Source: an uncultured Polaribacter sp.
GTDB lineage: Bacteria; Bacteroidota; Bacteroidia; Flavobacteriales; Flavobacteriaceae
Assembly (NCBI RefSeq): GCF_947503855.1
Contig: NZ_CANNFF010000003.1
Location: 124,001-188,000 of the forward strand
Direction of reading: 5' to 3'
DNA length: 64,000 bases
Part shown: piece after piece, positions 1 through 7,749 of the stretch
Layout of the letters: each line of letters begins with the position of its first letter
How positions within the stretch are numbered: position 1 is the stretch's first letter
Notes under the pieces: model-generated
Databases searched by the model: none
What the model saw: the letters and a program-made list of their open reading frames with translations, nothing else
What the model was told of the DNA's origin: nothing
Made by a program: the position numbers and the translations under genes

Positions 1-1
1 C

Positions 2-106
2 GCATATTACTTAAATTACCAAAACAGAAGACCAGATTATATTGATGCTTTCTTTAAATTAATCAATTGGAATGAAGTTGAAAGACGCTACGCTGAAGCT
101 AAATAA
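2..106 (+). CDS. Fe/Mn superoxide dismutase, C-terminal end (partial)
   Basis: Only the last 34 codons are in the window; the frame enters at base 2 and stops at TAA 104-106. The peptide carries the conserved SOD C-terminal signature [14 protein letters not shown] followed by a Trp-Asn-containing helix, which in this family contains the metal-site His just upstream and the dimer-interface tail. The enzyme disproportionates superoxide in the cytoplasm. The metal (Fe or Mn) cannot be told from this end. A strong hairpin follows, so it is probably the last gene of its transcript, convergent with purF. Confidence 0.85.
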   Translation, partial: AYYLNYQNRRPDYIDAFFKLINWNEVERRYAEAK

Positions 107-127
107 ATTTCAGCATTTTATATATAC

Positions 128-161
128 GCAAAAAGCATCCAATAAATTGGATGCTTTTTTT
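128..161. terminator. Bidirectional intrinsic terminator between sod and purF
   Basis: AAAAGCATCC and GGATGCTTTT form a perfect stem around an eight-base loop, with A-run before and T-run after it. It can stop the rightward sod transcript and the leftward purF transcript. Confidence 0.85.
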
Positions 162-185
162 ATGCGTTCTAAAACTTGATTGAGG

Positions 186-2084
186 TTAATAAGCTCTTTT
201 ATCGTTTCCTTCATAAAAGTTTATAAAGGCTTCATTTACTACTCTATGACCTCCAGGAGTTGGGTAATTTCCTGTAAAATACCAATCTCCTAAATTATCT
301 GGACAAGCTTTATGTAAGCCTTCTATAGATTGATAAATTACCTCTACTTCTGCTTTTATATCTTTTGTTTTTAGCATTTCTGCAATTTTTGCTGAAATTT
401 GTTCAGCTGAAAAAGGTTTATAAATTTCTTTTACATGATTTACAATACCTTCATCTTCAGTTTTTTGTTGTGCTTTCGATTTTTTATAAACTTCGTCTAT
501 AATATGTTCTTGATTGGTGTCTTTTAACAAAGCAATAGCTGCTTTAAATGCAATAAAGGCATCTATTCTTGCCATATCTATACCATAACAATCTGGATAA
601 CGAATTTGCGGTGCAGAAGAAACTACTACTATTTTTTTAGGACTTAATCTGTCTAAAATTTTAATAATACTCTTTTTTAAAGTAGTACCACGTACAATAC
701 TATCGTCTATAATTACCAAATTATCTGTAGGTTTTACAACCCCATAAGTTACATCGTAAACGTGTTCTACCAAATCATCTCTACTGCTATCATCTGCAAT
801 AAATGTTCTTAATTTTGCATCTTTGATTGCAATTTTTTCAAAACGGGGTCTTTCAGATAAAATTTGAGTTACTTTTTCTGCAGATAATTGTTTTCCACCA
901 GCTAAGATTTTAGCTGTTTTTTGCTGATTTAATAGATCTTCTGCAGCTTCTGTCATCCCATAAAAAGAAGTTTCTGCCGTATTGGGTATGTAAGAAAAAA
1001 CAGTATTTGAAACATCACTATCAATTGATTTTAAAATTTCTGGAAATACAAATTTTCCTAAATTTTTTCTTTCTTCGTAAATACTTGCATCACTACCTCT
1101 AGAAAAATAAATACGCTCAAAAGAACAGGCCTTTTTTTCTCTTGGTTCTAACACTTGTTTGATAGATGTTTTACCACTTTTTTTAATAATTAATGCATGC
1201 CCTCTTTCTAATTCTTTAATTTCATCAATATTTACATTAAAAACGGTTTGTATTACTGGTCTTTCTGATGCTACAACTACCACTTCATCATCTTCATAAA
1301 AATAAGTAGGCCTAATTCCATTTGGGTCTCTTAACACAAAAGCATCTCCATGGCCTACTAAACCAGCCATTGCATAACCACCATCCCAATTTTTAGAAGA
1401 GCGTTTTAAAACTTTTTTAAGGCTTAAATTTTCTTCTATAAATGGCGATGCATCTTTTTTACTGAAGCCTTTTTTCTTTGCTTTTTGGTATAATTTAGCC
1501 ACTTCATCTTCTAAAAAATGACCAATTTTTTCCATTACAGTTACCGTATCTGTAAACTCTTTTGGATGCTGCCCTAACTCTATCAATTCTTCTAATAATT
1601 GTTTAGAGTTGGTCATATTAAAATTACCTGCAACTATTAAATTTTGATGTTTCCAGTTACTTTGACGTAAAAAAGGATGCACACTTTCTATGCTGTTTTT
1701 ACCAAAAGTTCCGTAACGAACGTGTCCTAAAAAAAGGTTTCCTACATAAGGCATATTTTCTTCTTGCCAAGTAACATCGTCTTTTTTATCTGGGTTTTGC
1801 TCTAAAACACCATTTAAACGCTGGTTAATTTGTGCAAAAATATCTTGTATGGGTTGTGGCTGGTTAGATCTAACTCTACTAATGTACCTTGTACCTGGTG
1901 CCACATTATATTTTATACTTGCAAAACCAGCACCATCTTGACCACGGTTGTGTTGTTTTTCCATCAATAAATACATTTTGTTAATTCCGTAAAAAGCAGA
2001 ACCGTATTTATCTTTATAAAATTGTAAAGGCTTTTTTAATCGAACAAGTGCAATTCCACATTCGTGTTTAATAGCGTCACTCAT
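186..2084 (-). CDS. purF: Amidophosphoribosyltransferase, long flavobacterial form
   Basis: First committed step of purine synthesis: PRPP plus glutamine gives 5-phosphoribosylamine. The N-terminal class II glutaminase domain starts with a short propeptide and nucleophile Cys9 (HECGIA), then RGQDGAG, HVRYGT and the GN..N segment. The C-terminal phosphoribosyltransferase domain has the PRPP loop IIDDSIVRGTT near residue 462. At 632 residues it is over 100 longer than E. coli or Bacillus PurF, with extra charged sequence both in the glutaminase half and before the C-terminus. The Cys motif reads CGIA rather than the usual CGI/V-F/V-G. It lies downstream of the PfkB kinase gene but a terminator separates them, so it probably has its own promoter. 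A PurF paralogue of different specificity is possible; purF is the most likely call. Confidence 0.85.
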   Translation of the reverse strand: MSDAIKHECGIALVRLKKPLQFYKDKYGSAFYGINKMYLLMEKQHNRGQDGAGFASIKYNVAPGTRYISRVRSNQPQPIQDIFAQINQRLNGVLEQNPDKKDDVTWQEENMPYVGNLFLGHVRYGTFGKNSIESVHPFLRQSNWKHQNLIVAGNFNMTNSKQLLEELIELGQHPKEFTDTVTVMEKIGHFLEDEVAKLYQKAKKKGFSKKDASPFIEENLSLKKVLKRSSKNWDGGYAMAGLVGHGDAFVLRDPNGIRPTYFYEDDEVVVVASERPVIQTVFNVNIDEIKELERGHALIIKKSGKTSIKQVLEPREKKACSFERIYFSRGSDASIYEERKNLGKFVFPEILKSIDSDVSNTVFSYIPNTAETSFYGMTEAAEDLLNQQKTAKILAGGKQLSAEKVTQILSERPRFEKIAIKDAKLRTFIADDSSRDDLVEHVYDVTYGVVKPTDNLVIIDDSIVRGTTLKKSIIKILDRLSPKKIVVVSSAPQIRYPDCYGIDMARIDAFIAFKAAIALLKDTNQEHIIDEVYKKSKAQQKTEDEGIVNHVKEIYKPFSAEQISAKIAEMLKTKDIKAEVEVIYQSIEGLHKACPDNLGDWYFTGNYPTPGGHRVVNEAFINFYEGNDKRAY

Positions 2085-2117
2085 TGGTAATAATAGTTTT
2101 TAGTTGTGTGTGTTTTA

Positions 2118-2150
2118 TAAAAAAATCCGCAGCGTAAATACTGCGGATTA
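2118..2150 (-). terminator. Intrinsic terminator after the PfkB kinase gene
   Basis: AATCCGCAG / CTGCGGATT form a nine-bp perfect stem with an eight-base loop. Read on the minus strand it is followed by a run of seven T. It sits between the PfkB gene and purF. Confidence 0.85.
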
Positions 2151-2153
2151 AAA

Positions 2154-3080
2154 TTAAGATATTTTTATATCAAATTGTGTTAAATCTTTAAAAGCTTTCA
2201 AACGCAACTTAACTTCTTGCGCTGTAAGATCTTGCATGCGTTCTGTACCAAATTTTTCTACACAAAAGGATGCTAAATTAGAACCATAAATAATAGCATT
2301 TTTCATGTTTTCGAAAGAAACATCTTCTGTTTTTGCTAAATAACCACAAAAACCTCCTGCAAAAGTATCTCCAGCTCCTGTTGGATCAAAAACCTCTGCC
2401 AATGGTAAAGCTGGTGCAAAAAACATTTTTCCTTCATTAAATAACAAAGCTCCATGTTCTCCTTTTTTTATCACTACATATTTTGGCCCCATTTTATGGA
2501 TTTTCTTAGCGGCATTTACCAAAGAATATTCTCCAGAAAGTTGGCGCGCTTCTTCATCATTTATAGTAACTACATCTACTCTTTTTAATACTGTGTGTAA
2601 ATCATCTAAAGCGATATCCATCCAAAAATTCATAGTATCTAAAACTACTAATTTTGGTCTTTGGTTCATTTGATCTAATACAGATGCTTGTGTTAATGGG
2701 TGTAAATTACCTAACATAACAATACTTGCATCTTTAAAATCTGCTGGTACAACTGGTGTAAATGTTTCTAAAACATTTAATTCTGTAAGTAAAGTATCGC
2801 GCGAATTCATATCATTATGATATTTTCCACTCCAGAAAAAAGTTTTACCGTCTTTATCTATTTCAACTCCATCCGTATTGATTCCTTTAGAATTCATCAT
2901 TTCTAAATACGATGCAGAAAAATCTCCACCAACAACAGAAACAACGCCTGTTTCTACTCCAAATTGAGATGCAGATAATCCTATGTAAGATCCTGAACCA
3001 CCTAAAATTTTATCGGTTTTACCAAAAGGTGTTTCTATGGCATCAAAAGCTACAGTACCAACTGCTAATAATTTACTCAT
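2154..3080 (-). CDS. PfkB/ribokinase-family sugar or nucleoside kinase
   Basis: A 308-residue ATP-dependent kinase of the PfkB family, normal length. It has the N-terminal glycine-rich substrate site (GGSGSYIGLSA near residue 28) and the C-terminal PfkB signature DPTGAGDTFAGG with the catalytic Asp and anion hole near residue 235. Substrate specificity (ribose, adenosine or another sugar) cannot be read from sequence. It is immediately upstream of purF on the same strand, which suggests a link to ribose or nucleoside salvage, but a terminator lies between them. It is divergent from sufE. Confidence 0.85.
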   Translation of the reverse strand: MSKLLAVGTVAFDAIETPFGKTDKILGGSGSYIGLSASQFGVETGVVSVVGGDFSASYLEMMNSKGINTDGVEIDKDGKTFFWSGKYHNDMNSRDTLLTELNVLETFTPVVPADFKDASIVMLGNLHPLTQASVLDQMNQRPKLVVLDTMNFWMDIALDDLHTVLKRVDVVTINDEEARQLSGEYSLVNAAKKIHKMGPKYVVIKKGEHGALLFNEGKMFFAPALPLAEVFDPTGAGDTFAGGFCGYLAKTEDVSFENMKNAIIYGSNLASFCVEKFGTERMQDLTAQEVKLRLKAFKDLTQFDIKIS

Positions 3081-3231
3081 TTTAGTATTCTAACCTTCGC
3101 AAAAGGAAGGAATTTATTATAATAGTTAATATTTGATATTCTTATATTCTACAGTTACGTTTAATGCATTTTTATCGTATTTTTGCACTATAATTAAGGT
3201 ATCTGCGATACTGCAAAAATAAGTTTTAAAA

Positions 3232-3657
3232 ATGACTATCAAAGAAATACAAGAAGAAATTATTGATGAGTTTTCTATGTTTGATGATTGGATGGAGCGT
3301 TATGAATATATTATAGAACTTGGTAAATCTTTACCCATAATAGACGAAACCTATAAATTAGAAGAAAATTTAATTAAAGGATGCCAATCTAAAGTTTGGT
3401 TGTACTCTGAACTAGAAAATGATAAAGTTAAATTTACAGCAGATAGCGATGCTATTTTAACCAAAGGAATTGTGGCATTGTTATTGCGCGTTTTTTCTGA
3501 ACAAAAACCTGTAGATATTTTAGGCGCAGAAACCAATTTTATTGACGAAATTGGTTTGAAAGAGCATTTGTCTCCAACAAGAGCAAACGGGTTGATTTCT
3601 ATGATTAAACAAATAAAAATGTATGCAATTGCACAACAAACTAAATTAAAAAACTAA
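3232..3657 (+). CDS. sufE: SufE, cysteine desulfuration sulfur acceptor
   Basis: SufE accepts persulfide sulfur from the desulfurase SufS and passes it to the SufBCD scaffold for Fe-S cluster assembly. The 141-residue protein has the family hallmark LIKGCQSKVW with acceptor Cys51. It starts a rightward block: eleven bases after its stop comes a DUF59 protein also tied to Fe-S assembly, then a DUF2480 gene. sufB, C, D and S are not in the window; a PfkB gene lies where they might be expected. A TATTTTTG -7-like box lies about 40 bases upstream. Confidence 0.93.
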   Translation: MTIKEIQEEIIDEFSMFDDWMERYEYIIELGKSLPIIDETYKLEENLIKGCQSKVWLYSELENDKVKFTADSDAILTKGIVALLLRVFSEQKPVDILGAETNFIDEIGLKEHLSPTRANGLISMIKQIKMYAIAQQTKLKN

Positions 3658-3668
3658 GATTTTACAAA

Positions 3669-3989
3669 ATGACAGATAAAGAATTAGAGGAAATAGGAGA
3701 TAAGATTGTAGGCGTTTTAAAGACCATTTACGATCCAGAAATACCTGTAGATATTTACGAACTTGGCTTAATTTATGATGTTTTTGTTTCTGATGAAAAC
3801 AACGCAAAAATTTTAATGACATTAACCTCGCCAAATTGCCCTGTTGCAGAAAGTTTACCAAGAGATGTAGAAGAAAAAGTAAAATCTTTAAAACAAATTA
3901 ACGAGTGTGAAGTAGAAATTACTTTCGATCCAACTTGGACGCAAGAAATGATGAGCGAAGAAGCTAAATTAGAATTGGGCATGCTGTAA
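3669..3989 (+). CDS. DUF59 / MIP18-family Fe-S assembly factor (SufT/PaaD-like)
   Basis: A 106-residue single-domain DUF59 protein. It has YDPEIPVDIYELGLIY at the N-terminus, TLTSPNCPVAE with the conserved Cys, and the acidic, Trp-containing end DPTWTQEMMSEEAKLELG. Family members help Fe-S cluster maturation, often encoded with suf genes, and this one follows sufE by 11 bases, fitting an operon. The precise client proteins are unknown. Confidence 0.9.
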   Translation: MTDKELEEIGDKIVGVLKTIYDPEIPVDIYELGLIYDVFVSDENNAKILMTLTSPNCPVAESLPRDVEEKVKSLKQINECEVEITFDPTWTQEMMSEEAKLELGML

Positions 3990-4032
3990 AATTAGTTGGC
4001 ATTAGTTAGTCAACAATTCGCAGTCATTGTAA

Positions 4033-4074
4033 GTTCGAGTGATTTCGATTTTTCATCGAAATTGTATCGAGAAC
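4033..4074 (+). repeat. 42-bp imperfect palindrome (REP-like), copy 1
   Basis: The arms are GTTCGAGTGATTTCGAT and ATCGAAATTGTATCGAGAAC around a five-base loop. The ends are GTTC/GAAC with an asymmetric bulge. The same 42-bp element occurs inverted at 25313-25354. It lies between the DUF59 and DUF2480 genes and overlaps an apparent upstream extension of the DUF2480 frame, which is therefore not coding. Confidence 0.75.
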
Positions 4075-4095
4075 AACTTTGAAACTAAAAATAAA

Positions 4096-4602
4096 ATGGA
4101 AGAAATTGTAAACAGAGTTGCTAATAGCAAACTAAAAACCTTTGACCTTGAGGAAATTTATCCTGATGGAAAACGCGTTTTATTTGATATAAAAGATTGG
4201 CTTTTTCAAGAACTTATTCTAAAAGAAGTAGATTTTAGAGCCTACGTAAAAAACCATGATTGGTCTAAATACAAAAATTGTTTTGTAGCAATTACTTGTT
4301 CTGTAGATGCTATTATACCTTCTTGGGCTTTTATGTTGGTTGCTGCAGAGTTAAACCCTTATGCAAACAAAGTGGTTATCGGTAATTTAGAATTGTTAGA
4401 GACTGTTTTATATCAAGAATTATTAGAATTTATAGACTACAAAGAATTTACAGATGTACCTGTAATCATAAAAGGTTGTGGAGAAAAACCCATACCTAAT
4501 GCTGCATACTCTTTATTAATAACAAAATTACAACCCATAGCAAAATCTATTATGTTTGGAGAGGCCTGTTCTACAGTACCAATTTTCAAAGCCAAGAAAT
4601 AA
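4096..4602 (+). CDS. DUF2480 family protein
   Basis: A 168-residue cytoplasmic protein with no signal or membrane segment, recognised as the Bacteroidota-specific DUF2480 family. It has a Cys in the ITCSVDAIIPSWAFMLV segment and two late Cys residues (KGCGEK, GEACST). I chose ATG 4096 because the first 19 codons of the longer frame run through a palindromic repeat. It sits directly after sufE and the DUF59 gene, an arrangement I know from related genomes; this suggests, but does not show, a role near Fe-S assembly. No biochemical function is known to me. Confidence 0.85.
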   Translation: MEEIVNRVANSKLKTFDLEEIYPDGKRVLFDIKDWLFQELILKEVDFRAYVKNHDWSKYKNCFVAITCSVDAIIPSWAFMLVAAELNPYANKVVIGNLELLETVLYQELLEFIDYKEFTDVPVIIKGCGEKPIPNAAYSLLITKLQPIAKSIMFGEACSTVPIFKAKK

Positions 4603-4635
4603 TTTTACTTTTGCTTGTCATTTTAAAAATGCTTC

Positions 4636-5508
4636 ATGAAAAGAATATTTATCCTTTTTTTTATGCTACTGGCTACAACTTTTTATTCTCAAAAAAAGAA
4701 ACAAGACTCCTTACCTAAGCCAAAATGGAAAATTAACGGAAGATTTGCTTTTATATTTAACCAATCTTCTTTTTCTAATTGGGCTTCGGGTGGTGAAAAT
4801 ACAGTTGCAGGAAATATCAATATAAATTACGATTTTAACTACAAAAAAAAGAACGTAAACTGGGATACTAGAATTATAACAGGATATGGTTTGAGTCATA
4901 TTAGTGAAAAAGGTTATAGAAAAACAGATGACCGTTTTGAAGTGAATTCTCTTTTTGGTTTTAAAACGAGTAAATATTGGTTTTTTTCGTTTATAGCCAA
5001 TTTTAGAACACAGTATGCAAAAGGTTACGATTATAAAAAAGACCCAAAAGTATTAGTCTCAGAGTTTTTATCGCCCGCGTATTTAACTTACGGACCAGGT
5101 ATGTTATGGAAAAAATCTGATGACATAAACTTAAACATTGCACCAGCTACAGCCAGATATACATTTGTAAACGATTTTTTTACTAAAGATGCTGGCAGAT
5201 TTGGTGTAGACCAAGGAGAAACAGTTGCGTTTAGTTTGGGTTTTAACTTATCTGGTTACTATAAGTTTGTACTAATGGAGAATATTGAAATGGAAAATAT
5301 TTTATCTATTTATACAGATTATCTTGCAAATGTTGGTAACCTTGATATAGATTACCAAACTAACATTCGTTTTAAAGTAAATAAGCATATTAAAATGCAA
5401 CTAACTTTTCAAGCCATTGTAGATGATAATACTGCTAGTAAAATACAATTTAGACAATTATTTGGTTTGGGTGTAAATTATAACTTCCACGAAAAAGTGA
5501 CTTATTAA
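4636..5508 (+). CDS. DUF3078 domain protein, exported, copy 1
   Basis: A 290-residue protein with an N-terminal signal peptide (hydrophobic run to about residue 18, then Lys-rich). The rest is beta-rich with alternating aromatic residues, typical of an outer-membrane barrel: GRFAFIFNQSSFSNWASGGEN at the start of the mature part (the SNWASGG motif marks DUF3078) and a C-terminus ending in aromatic strand sequence. It lies 33 bases after the DUF2480 gene and 59 bases before a second DUF3078 gene. The substrate or function is not known. Confidence 0.8.
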   Translation: MKRIFILFFMLLATTFYSQKKKQDSLPKPKWKINGRFAFIFNQSSFSNWASGGENTVAGNININYDFNYKKKNVNWDTRIITGYGLSHISEKGYRKTDDRFEVNSLFGFKTSKYWFFSFIANFRTQYAKGYDYKKDPKVLVSEFLSPAYLTYGPGMLWKKSDDINLNIAPATARYTFVNDFFTKDAGRFGVDQGETVAFSLGFNLSGYYKFVLMENIEMENILSIYTDYLANVGNLDIDYQTNIRFKVNKHIKMQLTFQAIVDDNTASKIQFRQLFGLGVNYNFHEKVTY

Positions 5509-5567
5509 TAGTTTTTGGTTTACTAGAATAAAGTACTTTTACATACTATAAACTTAAAAAAAATCTA

Positions 5568-6488
5568 ATGAAAAAATTAATTGTTTTAATTGTATTTGTA
5601 TGTGTAAGTTTTACTGCAAATGCACAAACTGAAGTAGAATTAAAAAAAGAACTAAAAGAAAAAAAGGGAGAGATTTCTAAATTACAAAAAGAAGCTAAAG
5701 GATTGCAATCTAAAATAGATGCATTACCTGGTTGGAAAATTGGTGCTTTTGGTACTATTGGTGGAAATATTGCTGGCTTTAATAATTGGTACGCAAGAAC
5801 TGCTCCAAACACATCATCTGCAAACATTGGTATTTCTGTAAATGGATTTGCCAATTTAATAAAAGAAGATTTTTTTTGGAGAAACGCTGCATCTGTTAAT
5901 TTAGGATGGGTAAAGTTTGATGATAAAGATAGCGCAACTGACAATCCTAATTTTGAAACTGCTACAGATGTTTTTAACATTTCTTCTTTATATGGTAGAA
6001 GATTAAGTAAAACTTGGGCAATTTCTGCTTTAGGAGAATACAGAACAACACTTATAGAAAACTTTAATAATCCTGGTTATTTAGATTTTGGCGCAGGGGC
6101 AACATGGACACCATCAAGCCATTTAGTTGTGGTAATTCACCCAGGAAACTACAACTTTGTATTTAGTAGTGGAGATACTGTTTTTGAATCTTCTTTAGGA
6201 GCAAAAGTAGTAACAGATTACACAAACAAATATGGTAAACTTAGTGTAAAATCTAATTTATCAATGTTTCATAGCTACAAATCTACAGATTTTTCTAACT
6301 GGACATTAACCAACTCTTTAGGTTACACAATCTGGAAAGGTGTAGGTGTTGGTTTTGAACTTGGTTTGCGTAAAAACAAACAAGAAGCTTTACTAAATGC
6401 ATTAATAGACAATCCTGTAGAGACTTTTAACAGTGTAGACAATAAGTTACAATCTTATTGGTTGTTTGGTTTAAGCTACTCTTTCTAA
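5568..6488 (+). CDS. DUF3078 domain protein, exported, copy 2
   Basis: A 306-residue exported protein: signal peptide to about residue 20 (ending NAQ), a short Lys/Glu-rich coiled-coil segment (residues 23-50), then a DUF3078 beta-barrel-like domain with GGNIAGFNNWYARTAPN and a C-terminal aromatic end (GLSYSF) as in outer-membrane barrels. It is paralogous in type to the preceding gene but has the extra coiled coil. A strong terminator follows, closing the sufE-to-DUF3078 block. Confidence 0.8.
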   Translation: MKKLIVLIVFVCVSFTANAQTEVELKKELKEKKGEISKLQKEAKGLQSKIDALPGWKIGAFGTIGGNIAGFNNWYARTAPNTSSANIGISVNGFANLIKEDFFWRNAASVNLGWVKFDDKDSATDNPNFETATDVFNISSLYGRRLSKTWAISALGEYRTTLIENFNNPGYLDFGAGATWTPSSHLVVVIHPGNYNFVFSSGDTVFESSLGAKVVTDYTNKYGKLSVKSNLSMFHSYKSTDFSNWTLTNSLGYTIWKGVGVGFELGLRKNKQEALLNALIDNPVETFNSVDNKLQSYWLFGLSYSF

Positions 6489-6510
6489 ACAAAAACAACA
6501 TATTTTACAG

Positions 6511-6543
6511 AAAACCTCAAGAAGAAATTCTTGAGGTTTTTTA
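6511..6543 (+). terminator. Intrinsic terminator of the sufE-DUF3078 block
   Basis: AAACCTCAAGAA pairs with TTCTTGAGGTTT around a four-base loop and is followed by a T-run. It lies 22 bases after the second DUF3078 stop. Confidence 0.9.
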
Positions 6544-6576
6544 TTTTATGTAAATTCGCATAAACCTTATTGTTTT

Positions 6577-7698
6577 ATGACTTTTCTAATTATTTATGCA
6601 ACCGTTTCTATATTTTTCTCGTTTTTGTGTTCTATTTTAGAAGCTGTATTATTAAGCATAACTCCAACATTTATCAACCTTAAAAAAAGTGAAGGTTTGG
6701 AATATGCAGCGTCTTTAGAAAAACTAAAAAAAGATGTAGACAAACCTTTAATTGCCATTTTAACTATAAATACCATTGCACACACAGTAGGTGCTATTTT
6801 GGTAGGTGTACAAGCAAAAGTTGCGTATGCAGAAATGTATGGTACTACGAGTAGAAGTTTTTTAAGCATACAATTTACCGAAGATATAATGGTAGGTTTT
6901 GTATCTACAATTATGACGATTTTAATTTTAGTGGCTTCAGAAATTATACCTAAAACCATGGGTGCAACCTATTGGAAAGAATTAGCTAACTTTACAACTA
7001 AAGCCCTAAAAATAATGATTTTTCCTTTAAAATATACAGGAATTTTATGGGTTTTACAATTAACCACAAAACTAATTGGTGGTAAAGGTCATGGTAGTAT
7101 TTTAAGTAGAGAAAGCTTTTTAGTGATGGCAGATATGGCTGAAAAAGAAGGCGTTTTTCAAAAAAATGAAAGCAAAGTAATTAGAAATTTATTGGGTTTT
7201 AAGGAGGTTAAGGTAAGTGATGTTATGACTCCTAGAACTGTTTTAAAGACTGCAGACGAAAACGTAAACATTCAATCATTTTATGAAAATCATAAAACAC
7301 TACGTTTTTCTAGAATTCCTGTTTTTGCCAACAATCCTGATGAAATTACAGGGTATTTCTTAAAAAATGATTTATATAAAGCGATTATAGATGGTAAGGG
7401 TAAAGAAAAATTAGCAACTATAAAAAGAACTATTTTAATTACTAATAGAGAGTTATCTATTCCTGATTTATTTGAAAAACTTATTAAAGAAAAAGAACAT
7501 ATTGCTTTGGTAGTAGATGAGTATGGCTCTGTTAGTGGAATTGTTTCTCAAGAAGATGTAATAGAAACCCTGTTGGGTTTAGAAATTATGGATGAAAGCG
7601 ATAATGTTGCAGATCTACAAGATTTAGCAAGGAAATCATGGAAAACCAGAGCCAAAAGAATGGGTATTATTGAGGATGAGAAAACTGATGAAAAATAA
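6577..7698 (+). CDS. CNNM (DUF21) membrane protein with CBS pair, hemolysin/CorB family
   Basis: Residues 1-170 are the DUF21/CNNM transmembrane domain (hydrophobic segments near 2-25, 58-80, 105-125 and 145-165), linked to Mg2+ or Co2+ export in related proteins. Two CBS domains follow (about 215-275 and 280-335; VMTPRT opens the first and VVDEYGSVSGIVSQED ends the second). Most hemolysin-family members also carry a C-terminal CorC_HlyC domain; at 373 residues this one lacks it. The transport role is family inference. It has its own short upstream region after a terminator. Confidence 0.87.
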   Translation: MTFLIIYATVSIFFSFLCSILEAVLLSITPTFINLKKSEGLEYAASLEKLKKDVDKPLIAILTINTIAHTVGAILVGVQAKVAYAEMYGTTSRSFLSIQFTEDIMVGFVSTIMTILILVASEIIPKTMGATYWKELANFTTKALKIMIFPLKYTGILWVLQLTTKLIGGKGHGSILSRESFLVMADMAEKEGVFQKNESKVIRNLLGFKEVKVSDVMTPRTVLKTADENVNIQSFYENHKTLRFSRIPVFANNPDEITGYFLKNDLYKAIIDGKGKEKLATIKRTILITNRELSIPDLFEKLIKEKEHIALVVDEYGSVSGIVSQEDVIETLLGLEIMDESDNVADLQDLARKSWKTRAKRMGIIEDEKTDEK

Positions 7699-7718
7699 TA
7701 TATATTAAAAAAAGGGCT

Positions 7719-7748
7719 ACAAGGCTTAATTTAACCTTGTCTCATTTT
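7719..7748. terminator. Weak hairpin between converging genes
   Basis: ACAAGG/CCTTGT is a six-bp stem with a ten-base loop, followed by a T-rich stretch. It lies between the CNNM gene and hflX. The stem is short, so the call is tentative. Confidence 0.4.
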
Positions 7749-7749
7749 T

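Noticed and set aside
4039..4095. Upstream extension of the DUF2480 frame
   Set aside because: It runs through the 42-bp palindromic repeat; ATG 4096 gives the normal start of the family.
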